NCBI GenBank assembly: GCA_902363555.1
Contig: CABJAM010000001.1
Span: 372,001-436,000, forward strand
Source: Lachnospiraceae bacterium
Lineage (GTDB): Bacteria > Bacillota > Clostridia > Lachnospirales > Lachnospiraceae
Length of the DNA stretch: 64,000 nucleotides
Direction of reading: 5' to 3'
Shown: positions 31,990 to 40,162 of the stretch, in pieces
How the letters are laid out: every line of letters starts with the position of its first letter
Position numbering within the stretch: the first letter of the stretch is position 1
Notes under the pieces: generated by a model
Database searches by the model: none
Seen by the model: only the letters and a program-made list of their open reading frames with translations
What the model was told of the DNA's origin: nothing
Position numbers and translations under genes: made by a program

Positions 31990-33669
31990 TTATTTACTTT
32001 CCAGCCAGGCATTCAACTGCTCCTGGTAAGTATCCACCACTTTTTGTACGCCGGATTTTTCCAGCTTTTCAAGAAATGCTTCATACTGGCCTTCGGCGGC
32101 CACGCCGGAATCCAGGCCCGGGAGAAATTCGTTGATCGTGTTTGTGATGGCGGTCAGTTCATTTTCGATATTGGACGTATCGCAGGAAAAGCCCAGGTAC
32201 GCCGAGGTCGGAGCGGACTCCATATCCGTCTTTGAGGTCTGACGGAAATCAGCGTCCTGTCCGGCCCAGGGCAGAACAAGGAATTGATTGCCGTAAATAA
32301 AGTCGGCCGTGTGGTAAGCCGCTTCCTCCATGCCTTCCGGATAGATGGCGACGCCGTCCATCAACTCATAATCCTTACCTTCCAGGCCCCAGGTGAGCAG
32401 GTTGCAGATGCGGGCGTCGGTGTACATCAGGTTCATCATTTTAACTGCGGCCTCAGGCTCTGTGGCGGTCTGGGGAACGGTCCAAACAAATTTCGTACAA
32501 CTGGAGGTGGTGATCGGCAGAGATAGTACCTTCACACAGGTCACATCCATACCGCAGGCTTCGGATTTCGCTGTTTCCACGCCCACCTCACTGGAGCATA
32601 TGAAAGAGAACGCCGCGTTGGATTTTACAAGGGATTCCGCAGTCTCGTTCTGATTGGCGGCATCCTTGTAGACATATCCGGCCTCGTACCAGCTCCGGAG
32701 CATATCCACCATGGCTTTATATTTGTCAGAAGCAAAATTTAAAGTCACTGTTGGGTCGCTGCCGTCGGGATTTATGGCAATGATCTTGTTCAGGTCGCCC
32801 AGAGAATCATAGCTGGACGCTTCGGAAAACTTGTCGGTATCCATATATGCTCCGGCAATGGGCAGGATCAGCCCTGAGCTGTCGGAAGGCACGATGCCGG
32901 ACAGATAACCCCACTTATCGCTTGATTTTACTGCTTTAAGGATTTCTTCGTACTCTGAAAAGCTGGTCATGTTCTGCGCTGCATCGAGCAGGCCCAGATC
33001 CTCAAGCACATCGGTGCGCATGACAATATAGACATTACTGTTAAGCGTCCGATAAGTTGTTACGCCGTAAACAGCGTCGCCCACCGTGGTGGCGTCCATG
33101 AAGCCGCTCACAGTATCCAGGATGCCCTGGCCATAGTCCTTTAGCAGTCCGGAAATGTCCATGAGCTGCTTCTGAGACGCCATGTTGGAAAAGGTCGGTG
33201 AGCCGTAGGGGATGGTCACCATCAGGTCCAGCTTTTCTCCCGAGGATACTTTGAGGTTGATCTGCTGTTCGTAGCTGCCCAGCTCGATCATTTCAATATT
33301 CACATGGGTATTGATTTCCTGTTCTGTAATGACATTGATCTCGGTTTCCACATCGGAAAGGCCGGTCGGAATGGACGCCATGGAAAAATAGACCATGTTG
33401 ATCTCAGCCATTTCATCTTCATCGGTACTGTCCGAAGCACTGCCGCTTTCGTCGTTTGTATCGGCCTTTGATTGTGACGAATCGTCGTTTGTATCGGCCT
33501 TCGACTGTGCCGTATCTGCCTTTGACTGTGCCGAATTGGCGGACGTATCATCCTTCGACTGCGCCGTATCGGCGGGTGTGTTTTTACTGTTTTCCGATTT
33601 GCCGCAGGCCGCCAGAGAAAGGGCCAGGATCAGGCAAAGGAAAACGGATACGATCTTTTTCATTTTCAT
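31990..33669 (-). CDS. Extracellular solute-binding lipoprotein (third paralogue)
   Basis: 559 residues, start ATG 33669 after AGGAGGT. Signal peptide with lipobox LAAC (Cys 22), then a long low-complexity linker (about 25-80) built from repeats of AQSKADT/DSSQSKADTND, then a binding-protein fold with the same landmarks as the 19954 protein (RTDVLEDLGLLD, WGLEGKDYEL, GNQFLVLPWAGQD). No permeases nearby. It lies 38 bases downstream of the CDP-alcohol phosphatidyltransferase on the same strand and could be read from it. Binds an unknown carbohydrate. Confidence 0.88.
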   Translation of the reverse strand: MKMKKIVSVFLCLILALSLAACGKSENSKNTPADTAQSKDDTSANSAQSKADTAQSKADTNDDSSQSKADTNDESGSASDSTDEDEMAEINMVYFSMASIPTGLSDVETEINVITEQEINTHVNIEMIELGSYEQQINLKVSSGEKLDLMVTIPYGSPTFSNMASQKQLMDISGLLKDYGQGILDTVSGFMDATTVGDAVYGVTTYRTLNSNVYIVMRTDVLEDLGLLDAAQNMTSFSEYEEILKAVKSSDKWGYLSGIVPSDSSGLILPIAGAYMDTDKFSEASSYDSLGDLNKIIAINPDGSDPTVTLNFASDKYKAMVDMLRSWYEAGYVYKDAANQNETAESLVKSNAAFSFICSSEVGVETAKSEACGMDVTCVKVLSLPITTSSCTKFVWTVPQTATEPEAAVKMMNLMYTDARICNLLTWGLEGKDYELMDGVAIYPEGMEEAAYHTADFIYGNQFLVLPWAGQDADFRQTSKTDMESAPTSAYLGFSCDTSNIENELTAITNTINEFLPGLDSGVAAEGQYEAFLEKLEKSGVQKVVDTYQEQLNAWLESK

Positions 33670-33707
33670 ATGTACCTCCTGTTAAAATCAAAACTCATTT
33701 TATCACA

Positions 33708-34271
33708 TTAATGAGGAGAAGTCCACATTCTCTTAAATTCGGGCAAGTACATCACCAATGTAAATACCATATCCGCTGCGCACACGAAAATCAGTACATT
33801 GGCCAAAAGGGCGGGCATTGACGGAAACAGCAGCAGTACAAAAAGAACCACGTAGGATATGGCTGTGCAGACCTTGCCGTACCACTTAGCTCCGTCCAGC
33901 TTGCGGTTTCTGTATTTGATCGTCAAAGCGCCCATGATGCCCATAAATCCCTCTTTAATGATGTAAATGGCGACCAGCAGCCAAAGCCACGGATAATGAG
34001 TGGTCATACATAAAAAAACAACGCCGATGGTCAGCTTGTCCGCCAGCGGGTCCAGAAACTTCCCAAGCTCTGTGACCATATTGAAACGGCGGGCAACCTT
34101 GCCGTCAAACAGGTCGGTCAGCCCGGACAGCCCGAGGAAAACGACGGAAAGGTAGTACTGGGGCAATGTCTGAGCGGTCAGATAGCGCCAGGCAAAGGCG
34201 GGGATGAGAAGTATCCTGAAATAACCCATCAGGTTGGGAATAGTTAAAGCTTCTTTTTTGGTGATCTTCAT
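33708..34271 (-). CDS. CDP-alcohol phosphatidyltransferase (PgsA-like)
   Basis: 187 residues with about four to five membrane helices. The family signature D-G-x2-A-R-x8-G-x3-D-x3-D is complete in DGKVARRFNMVTELGKFLDP and LADK (about 55-80). The N-terminal TIPNLMGYFRILLIPAF matches PgsA-type phosphatidylglycerophosphate synthases, which transfer a phosphatidyl group from CDP-diacylglycerol to glycerol-3-phosphate. A second PgsA-like gene is common in clostridia, so the acceptor (glycerol phosphate or another alcohol) is not certain. AAGGAG precedes the ATG. Confidence 0.9.
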   Translation of the reverse strand: MKITKKEALTIPNLMGYFRILLIPAFAWRYLTAQTLPQYYLSVVFLGLSGLTDLFDGKVARRFNMVTELGKFLDPLADKLTIGVVFLCMTTHYPWLWLLVAIYIIKEGFMGIMGALTIKYRNRKLDGAKWYGKVCTAISYVVLFVLLLFPSMPALLANVLIFVCAADMVFTLVMYLPEFKRMWTSPH

Positions 34272-34505
34272 TTTCTTGAGCTCCTTTATCTTTTGGATCG
34301 GAAATCGTTGGCCTGCTTGCCCATCAGGGCGCAGGGGGTTTTCAATTATTATAACACAGCGGCAGGAGCATCGTTCTAAAAAAATTATAAATTACTTTAA
34401 TAATTTAACAGGGTTTCTTAAAATAATCATTAAACAAAAAGGGTATCCTAAGAACATGGAAATCAAGAGTTACGATAAATTCAACAGAAAAGGAAATGAG
34501 GGCAT

Positions 34506-35126
34506 ATGGAGAAAAAGCGTATGATCGTAAGAACGGTATTTATAGGGCTGGCGGTGCTGTCCGCGATCTTCTGGCTGGTCTGGGCAGCGGATATGAATTC
34601 CTATACAAAATATCAGATATTGCTTGGTTGGCTGGATATGAACATGCTCAAATATATATTTGCGGGATTGACCGTTTTTTGCATCTGCGGTTTTATCGCC
34701 ACGCTGCATTTTAGAAAACGGAGCATAGGCATGATCTGCATCGGCGTAGTAGCCGTGGTCTTTGGCTTAAGCGTGTTCGTATCAAATATTTTAACCGGGG
34801 ATCGGAAATATTATACATTTCGTGACGATGCTTCCGGCAAGGAGCTGGTCGTATTGGAGGAGCACGTGGACGATAGGCGCCAGGCGGTATTTTATGAAAG
34901 AAAAAATAATCTGGTCATTGAATATCTGGGAAACATCGGCTATTACAGCGGAGATTCCGCATTTGAAACAAACAACTATGATATATCCTGGCAGGAGGAT
35001 GGTCATGTACTTGTCCGCGTGAAAGCACAGTTTGACGGAAAGACTGAAAATGTGCGCAACAGTGACGGCCGCCCCAGTGTTGAGGAAACAAAGGAGCAGC
35101 TCTATTATGTCAGCGGGAAGGAATAA
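34506..35126 (+). CDS. Membrane protein of unknown function
   Basis: 206 residues. Three hydrophobic segments (about 8-27, 47-66, 73-97) are followed by an about 105-residue soluble domain, probably outside the cell (TFRDDASGKELVVLEEHVDDRR, repeated charged strands). GAGGG lies just before ATG 34506. I do not recognise the family. It stands alone between the phospholipid gene and a nitroreductase on the opposite strand. The soluble region looks beta-rich, suggesting a sensor or binding role, but this is a guess. Confidence 0.65.
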   Translation: MEKKRMIVRTVFIGLAVLSAIFWLVWAADMNSYTKYQILLGWLDMNMLKYIFAGLTVFCICGFIATLHFRKRSIGMICIGVVAVVFGLSVFVSNILTGDRKYYTFRDDASGKELVVLEEHVDDRRQAVFYERKNNLVIEYLGNIGYYSGDSAFETNNYDISWQEDGHVLVRVKAQFDGKTENVRNSDGRPSVEETKEQLYYVSGKE

Positions 35127-35153
35127 AGCCTGCTGACACAGGAAAAAGATGGC

Positions 35154-35981
35154 TTACCATTTTCCGTAATGCACCTTCCCGGGCGACCACTTTTCTTTGG
35201 GCTGCGGTTTAACGGCGGGATAGCCAAGGGCAATGACGGCAACGGGGGCTATTTTCACCGGCAGGCTTAATTTTTCGGTCAGTAATTTAAACCACGGAGA
35301 GTTTGCCGCGACGCCGCACCAGACCGCGCCAAGATGGAGTCCGTGGGCGCACAAAAGTATGTTTTGCGCCGCCGCCCCGCAGTCAGCATAGAGAAATTCT
35401 TTGCTGCCCTCCCGATTTTGGTCGCCGCAGACGACTATGGCGCAGGGCGCATGTTCAAGCATACGGGCGTTGGGATTTGCGAGGGATAATTCGTATAAAG
35501 TTTTTTTATCGTCTATAAGAACAAAATCAACCGGGCGTTTATTTTTGGCCGTAGGCGCGCACATCCCGGCATACAGGATGGTATTGATCAGGTCCTGGCT
35601 GATGGCTTCCTGCGTAAACTCCCGTATGCTCTGCCGGGTCTGGACCGCGGTGATCACGTCCATAGAACTTGCTGCAAATTCGGGCTGGCTATGATTGGCG
35701 ACCGTTTGGCAATCCTCCTCATCCAGTGACATGGTAACGTGGACGGCCATGGGTTTTCCAGTAAAACCGATGGATTTTTGGAGAGCCTTATCTATAGTCA
35801 TCATATATTTGCCATTGCCGCGGGAAAGAAGCTTACTTCGGTAAGACACTTCGTTGATCGTTCCTTTTACGTGAATGGTTCCTTTGCTTTTGTGAAATAC
35901 TTCTTTGGCATTAAACGGAAGCGGGATACACGTCAGCTTGCCCGCGGTATCCTTTGCGGCTTCAGCGAAAAAATCTTCCAT
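35154..35981 (-). CDS. Nitroreductase with an N-terminal DUF1905 domain
   Basis: 275 residues from ATG 35981 (AAGGAGG 6 bases upstream). About 1-100 match DUF1905, a small beta-barrel (GTIHVKGTINEVSYRSKL, GKYMMTIDKALQKSIG); about 108-275 form a nitroreductase domain with the FMN-binding start TRQSIREFTQEAIS, the PTAKNKRPVDF strand and GAVWCGV. The two domains normally occur separately, so this is a fusion. It would be an NAD(P)H-dependent FMN flavoenzyme; what the DUF1905 domain adds is unknown. It is next to an XRE regulator, 26 bases upstream on the same strand. Confidence 0.85.
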   Translation of the reverse strand: MEDFFAEAAKDTAGKLTCIPLPFNAKEVFHKSKGTIHVKGTINEVSYRSKLLSRGNGKYMMTIDKALQKSIGFTGKPMAVHVTMSLDEEDCQTVANHSQPEFAASSMDVITAVQTRQSIREFTQEAISQDLINTILYAGMCAPTAKNKRPVDFVLIDDKKTLYELSLANPNARMLEHAPCAIVVCGDQNREGSKEFLYADCGAAAQNILLCAHGLHLGAVWCGVAANSPWFKLLTEKLSLPVKIAPVAVIALGYPAVKPQPKEKWSPGKVHYGKW

Positions 35982-36007
35982 GAGTCCTCCTTTCAGATGG
36001 CGGAGCG

Positions 36008-36703
36008 TCAGGCTCCCACGGCGATGTATATATCCATGTATAGATGCTTGTTTTTTTCATAAACCTTTTCAAAGCAGGGCAGGACCTCCTTTATTGGCGG
36101 GTGCCCTGGATGGTTAACCTCGATATACCGCATAAGCGTCTGGTAAGCGTTGGGGATGAGTGAAAATGGTTCATCAAAAGGATTTTTAACGGTGAGGATA
36201 GCATACTGCCAATCGGGCTGACTGATGATTTCCATATCAGTGCAGGCTTCGCTAAAATCCTTTGTTAATATACATGCGGCTGCATATCCATGCATGTGAT
36301 ATACATTCATTTGCTCCTGCGATACAAATGGAAAATCCCATCCGATGATTTCCGGAGACGGGATTCCATGTGCTAAAGCCCATGTCCGGATATGGTTTTG
36401 TGCATCCTCCTCCGGAGCGGCGCTGATGACGGCATATCTGACAAAACGAAAGCCTGGCACCTTTTCTACCCGGATATTTATGTAAGCTTCATTGTATGAA
36501 TCCATATTTTCGCGTATAAGTCTGTCCAGAGTACAGGAAAACAGGTTGCAAAGCGCAATGGCCTTATCCATTTCGGGAAAGGAAGCGTCCATTTCCCATT
36601 TCGATATTGTCTGCCTGGATACACCCAGCTTTTCCGCCAGTTCATCCTGGGTCATTCCGTGGTGCATCTTTCTGAAAAATTGCAAATTTTGTCCAAAACT
36701 CAT
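36008..36703 (-). CDS. XRE-type regulator with GyrI-like effector-binding domain
   Basis: 231 residues. The first 65 residues are a helix-turn-helix (MTQDELAEKLGVSRQTISKWEMD), and about 75-231 match a GyrI-like/SOUL-like small-molecule-binding domain (FRFVRYAVISAAPEE ... QYAILTV ... FEKVYEKNKHLYMDIYIAV). Such proteins are one-component sensors of drugs or small amphipathic molecules. GGAGG precedes ATG 36703. The nitroreductase follows after 26 bases, so it is the probable target and partner. Confidence 0.85.
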   Translation of the reverse strand: MSFGQNLQFFRKMHHGMTQDELAEKLGVSRQTISKWEMDASFPEMDKAIALCNLFSCTLDRLIRENMDSYNEAYINIRVEKVPGFRFVRYAVISAAPEEDAQNHIRTWALAHGIPSPEIIGWDFPFVSQEQMNVYHMHGYAAACILTKDFSEACTDMEIISQPDWQYAILTVKNPFDEPFSLIPNAYQTLMRYIEVNHPGHPPIKEVLPCFEKVYEKNKHLYMDIYIAVGA

Positions 36704-36896
36704 TCTAAATCCTCCTGGTGCTCCAACCGGCCAGTAACGAAACAGACATGGCCGGCGGGTGTGCTTAGTCCGCCTGCTGTTTATTATTTATTATAGCGGG
36801 TGATGAATGGGCTGTACACCAACTTGCATTCTCATTTTGGGCAATGTGCGCTACTTGAAGTTGCCCGTCAAGCTGCCGGGGAATATATACGGATCA

Positions 36897-37412
36897 TCAC
36901 AGATCTATCCAATAGCGCTGTTCCGTGACGCCATCCACAATCACTTCGTTTTCCAAAACGCCGCCGTTGTTAATGATACTTTTAGCGGAGCCGATATTTT
37001 TCTGATCACAGACCATGAGAACCTTTTTAAGACCCAATTCTCTGCACTTATCCAGCGCCAGGGCGATCATTTGCGTTGCAATCCCCTTTTTTCTCTCCGA
37101 AGGCCGGACACCGTCTCCGATATGCCCGCCATTGAGGCGCAGGCGTTCATTGAGATAATGGCGGATGTTTACAGCGCCCACAAATAGCTGCCGGTCATCA
37201 TCCAGACAAAACCAGGTCGAATCGGGAACGAGCCCGCTGTCATTATCCGTAACTTCCAGGCTGTTTAAATATGTTTCAAAATCTTTATAGTCCGTTTTTC
37301 GGATGGCATAAGGCACGATCTGCTCATCTGTGGCCGTCCATTCGTCCATCATTTCAGTTAATAAAGGGTAATTATCTTTGTCTAACTTTACTAATTTTAA
37401 AATACCACACAC
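36897..37412 (-). CDS. GNAT-family N-acetyltransferase
   Basis: About 170 residues. Acetyl-CoA loop GVRPSERKKGIATQMIALALDKC and the C-terminal KVLMVCDQKNIGSAKSIINNGG are typical of small-molecule GNATs (YjdJ/RimI-like). The start is unclear: GTG 37412 directly abuts GGAGG, and an ATT nine bases further downstream of that site (37403) would be spaced better. Substrate unknown; aminoglycoside- or amino-acid-directed members look similar. Transcribed alone. Confidence 0.85.
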   Translation of the reverse strand: MCGILKLVKLDKDNYPLLTEMMDEWTATDEQIVPYAIRKTDYKDFETYLNSLEVTDNDSGLVPDSTWFCLDDDRQLFVGAVNIRHYLNERLRLNGGHIGDGVRPSERKKGIATQMIALALDKCRELGLKKVLMVCDQKNIGSAKSIINNGGVLENEVIVDGVTEQRYWIDL

Positions 37413-37615
37413 CTCCTGAGAAATTTGTATTGCTTAGATTCTATTGTTTTATTTGCTGAATGTCAATATTATTCAAACATTTTGTGTGCAGGGCGAATTT
37501 CAAATCCTGATAAAGTAAATTGTTCAACTATAAGGTATAATGATATAACGACTATGGCCGTAGCTGACCTGTATCACGCAGCGCATGGCCGATCTACAAC
37601 AAAGGAGAGATGATT

Positions 37616-38590
37616 ATGCAAACAAGAAAAGATGCTCTGCTTGCGATTTACCGCGGTGAGATGCCGGAATTTATACCTGCGGAGACGAACTGTACTTCCG
37701 GTGTGGTATTTCCGGGTGACCGGTATTTTGGTGAAAATGTTACCGGATTGGACTGGTGGGGTGTCAACTGGACGCAACTGGGGCCTGACCCGGGTCTGGA
37801 TGGCAGTATGGTGACACCGTTTACCGAGCTCTTTGAGGATATGGAGGAGTGGAAGGACAAGGTAAAATTTCCGGACCTGGATAAGCTGCCTGTCAAACAG
37901 ATCCTTCAGGGAATGGCTCAAGATCTGGACCGGGAAAACAATGTCACCCACGTACTCATGCTATCCGGAGCTTTTGAACGGATGAATGAGCTGATTGGTA
38001 TGGAGAATGCTCTGTGTGCTTTCTATGAGTGTCCGGAGGCTGTCCGGGAATTTTTTGAGGCCATGTGCGAATATAAGCTTAAATGTATCGACCTGGCCTA
38101 TGAGGCGGTCCATCCGGATATTATACATATGCACGACGATTGGGGAACGAGCAGCAACATGTTTTTCTCGCCGGAGTTTTGGCGGGAGTTTATAAAGCCC
38201 ATCGAAAAACGGTATGCGGACCGTATCCATGAACTTGGGATGCTCTACGAGCACCATTCCTGCGGCTACATCACTCAGATTATCCCGGATCTGGCAGAGA
38301 TTGGTGTGGATTGTATTAATCCGCTCAATACCTGCAATGATATGGAATGGATCAAGAAAAATTATGGCGATAAAATTACGCTCAAGGGCGGCATTGATAA
38401 CCAGCGGATCGATCTGGACGGTGTCAGCGACGACGAGATCCGTGCAGAAGCCCGCCGTGCTATGGACGCCTATGCCTGGGGCGGCCGCTATATCCCGGCT
38501 TTCATCTATTCCAGCGCCCGCGTGCGGGATATATTTAATGACGAGGTTGAAAAGTACGGGGCTGTGATTTATAAGGAAAACAAAATCTGA
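37616..38590 (+). CDS. Uroporphyrinogen decarboxylase-family protein (MtaA/CmuA-like methyltransferase fold)
   Basis: 324 residues; ATG 37616 is 7 bases after AAAGGAGA, better placed than ATG 37610. The barrel contains VIHPDIIHMHDDWGTSSNMF and the zinc-ligand-like HEL...YEHHSCGYITQIIPDLAEIGVDCINPLN, and later LKGGIDNQ. The His/Cys pattern (HHSCG) is that of methylcobamide:coenzyme M-type methyltransferases, and not of true HemE, which has a different N-terminal motif. No corrinoid protein gene is adjacent. In related gut bacteria this class lies near carbohydrate genes and may act in demethylation of O-methyl compounds. Confidence 0.8.
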   Translation: MQTRKDALLAIYRGEMPEFIPAETNCTSGVVFPGDRYFGENVTGLDWWGVNWTQLGPDPGLDGSMVTPFTELFEDMEEWKDKVKFPDLDKLPVKQILQGMAQDLDRENNVTHVLMLSGAFERMNELIGMENALCAFYECPEAVREFFEAMCEYKLKCIDLAYEAVHPDIIHMHDDWGTSSNMFFSPEFWREFIKPIEKRYADRIHELGMLYEHHSCGYITQIIPDLAEIGVDCINPLNTCNDMEWIKKNYGDKITLKGGIDNQRIDLDGVSDDEIRAEARRAMDAYAWGGRYIPAFIYSSARVRDIFNDEVEKYGAVIYKENKI

Positions 38591-38603
38591 CGCCTATTAC
38601 GCC

Positions 38604-38630
38604 TAACCGTTCAGCTTCTCTGAACGGTTA
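38604..38630. repeat. Inverted repeat TAACCGTTCAG / CTGAACGGTTA
   Basis: Eleven-base perfect arms (38604-38614, 38620-38630), loop CTTCT, beginning 13 bases after the UroD-type stop codon. Base 5 of the arm is C-G here and A-T in the 27350 copy, a compensated difference. A T-rich stretch starts about 10 bases later, so weak termination is possible. Confidence 0.75.
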
Positions 38631-38672
38631 CAAGGAATTGCGTTTCTTTCTTTTTTTGCATGCAGACGAATA

Positions 38673-38701
38673 TTGATTTTTGTGCAAAAATAATATATAA
38701 T
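38673..38701 (+). promoter_or_regulatory. Predicted promoter of the Gfo/Idh/MocA gene
   Basis: TTGATT (38673-38678), 17 bases, TATAAT (38696-38701). The leader of about 75 bases contains a small hairpin AGTCTT / AAGACT (38711-38726). Confidence 0.6.
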
Positions 38702-38781
38702 TTTAAAAGAAGTCTTATAAAAGACTTTGGCGGAGTTATTTTAGTAAACAAAATAATTATATATGAAAGGAACAGGGTTTT

Positions 38782-40035
38782 ATGAAGAAACAAAAAGTAA
38801 AAGTAGGCGTTATTGGTTGCGGGGGTATTTGCAAAGCCACCTACATGGACAACATGGTCAACAAATTTGAGATTATCGAGGTTGTCGGTGCAGCAGATTT
38901 AATTGATTCACGTGCACAGTGGATGGCCGATCATTACGGCATCAAAAAAATGACAGTTGACGAACTCTTAAATGACCCGGAAATCGAAGTTGTTGTAAAC
39001 CTTACATATCCGGAATCCCATGTGGAGATTTCCAAAGCCGCATTTGAGCACGGCAAACATGTTTATTGTGAAAAGATGATGGCTCCCACATTTGAGGAAG
39101 CTACCATGCTTGTAAATCTGGCCAAGGAAAAAGGCCTTATGTACACCACAGCTCCGGATACATTCCTGGGTGCCTGGGAGCAGTCTGCACGCAAATATCT
39201 GGATGACGGTATCGTAGGCAAGCCTGTGACTGTACATGCTCAGGTGACGATGCATTATAATCCGGAAACACCGTTTTTCGATGAAGCTCCGAAGTATTTC
39301 TTCTTCCCGTTACATTACGGCGGCGGCTTCCCATTCGACCTTGGCGGCTACTATATCCATGAGATGATCAATCTTTTCGGCAGTGTTAAGCGTGTGACCG
39401 GTTTCGGCGGCAATCTGTTCCCGGAACGTGTTTTTGAAAACCCGAAACACCCGAAATATAATGAAAAATTTGAAGTAAACACACCGACGACCTTACTGGC
39501 CGCTCTGGAATTTGAAAATGGCGTTCTCGGAACACTGCATATTTCCTCCGACTCCTTTATGAGCCAGAGCTTTGTAGTGACCGGTACAAACGGTACGCTG
39601 AAGCTGGGCGATCCCAATAACTTCTGTGATGTCCTGTCTGTAACCCGTCCTGGCGCTAAACCTGCAAGAGAGTTTATCATGCCTGGTATGCAGCCTGGCG
39701 GAGACAAAGGTAAATCCGCTCAGGACGTTGATGATGATGTTCAGTGCCTGAATGAATTTACAATGTTCCAGACCGTAGAATTACCACTGCTTCACGGCTA
39801 CTATGAATCCAGCCGTGGTGTTGGTCTGGCCGATATGTGCTATGCGATCCGCAATGGCCGCCGTCCGCGCTGCCATTCCGACATCGGTTATCATGCTATC
39901 GAGATCATCCACGGTATTCAGGAATCCTGCAAGACCGGTAAGATTTACGAGATGACCTCCCGCTGTGACCGTCCGCAGCCGATCGCTCCGTCCGCATATT
40001 CCAGCACCTGCCAGGAACGTACTCTGGATGACTGA
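38782..40035 (+). CDS. Gfo/Idh/MocA-family NAD(P)-dependent oxidoreductase
   Basis: 417 residues. Rossmann start KVGVIGCGGICKATYMDNM, then VVNLTYPESHVEI and the catalytic-lysine block EKMMA (usually EKP; the Lys is kept, the Pro is Met). The C-terminal domain has DLGGYYIHEMINLFG with the usual Asp/His pair. It oxidises or reduces a sugar or inositol derivative. Codon use and length are ordinary. It has its own promoter and a strong composite terminator and so is a single-gene unit; the preceding UroD-type gene may share its pathway. Confidence 0.9.
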   Translation: MKKQKVKVGVIGCGGICKATYMDNMVNKFEIIEVVGAADLIDSRAQWMADHYGIKKMTVDELLNDPEIEVVVNLTYPESHVEISKAAFEHGKHVYCEKMMAPTFEEATMLVNLAKEKGLMYTTAPDTFLGAWEQSARKYLDDGIVGKPVTVHAQVTMHYNPETPFFDEAPKYFFFPLHYGGGFPFDLGGYYIHEMINLFGSVKRVTGFGGNLFPERVFENPKHPKYNEKFEVNTPTTLLAALEFENGVLGTLHISSDSFMSQSFVVTGTNGTLKLGDPNNFCDVLSVTRPGAKPAREFIMPGMQPGGDKGKSAQDVDDDVQCLNEFTMFQTVELPLLHGYYESSRGVGLADMCYAIRNGRRPRCHSDIGYHAIEIIHGIQESCKTGKIYEMTSRCDRPQPIAPSAYSSTCQERTLDD

Positions 40036-40046
40036 TTTTAAATGAT

Positions 40047-40141
40047 ACCGCCATATGCTCTGTTTATTTCTCAACTCTTTAACTGCTGGTTCCTTACGCA
40101 GTTAAAGAGATGGGAGTAAATCGGGGATATGGCGGTTTTTT
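40047..40141 (+). terminator. Composite terminator after Gfo/Idh/MocA gene
   Basis: Outer stem ACCGCCATAT (40047-40056) with ATATGGCGGT (40127-40136) followed by TTTTT; inside it a second perfect hairpin CTCTTTAACTG / CAGTTAAAGAG (40075-40085, 40099-40109). Confidence 0.8.
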
Positions 40142-40162
40142 GCTTTTTATGCCTTACCAGGA

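Noticed and set aside
37616..38590. hemE (uroporphyrinogen decarboxylase of heme synthesis)
   Set aside because: The N terminus lacks the HemE motif and the HHSCG block fits methyltransferase relatives; no other heme genes are nearby.
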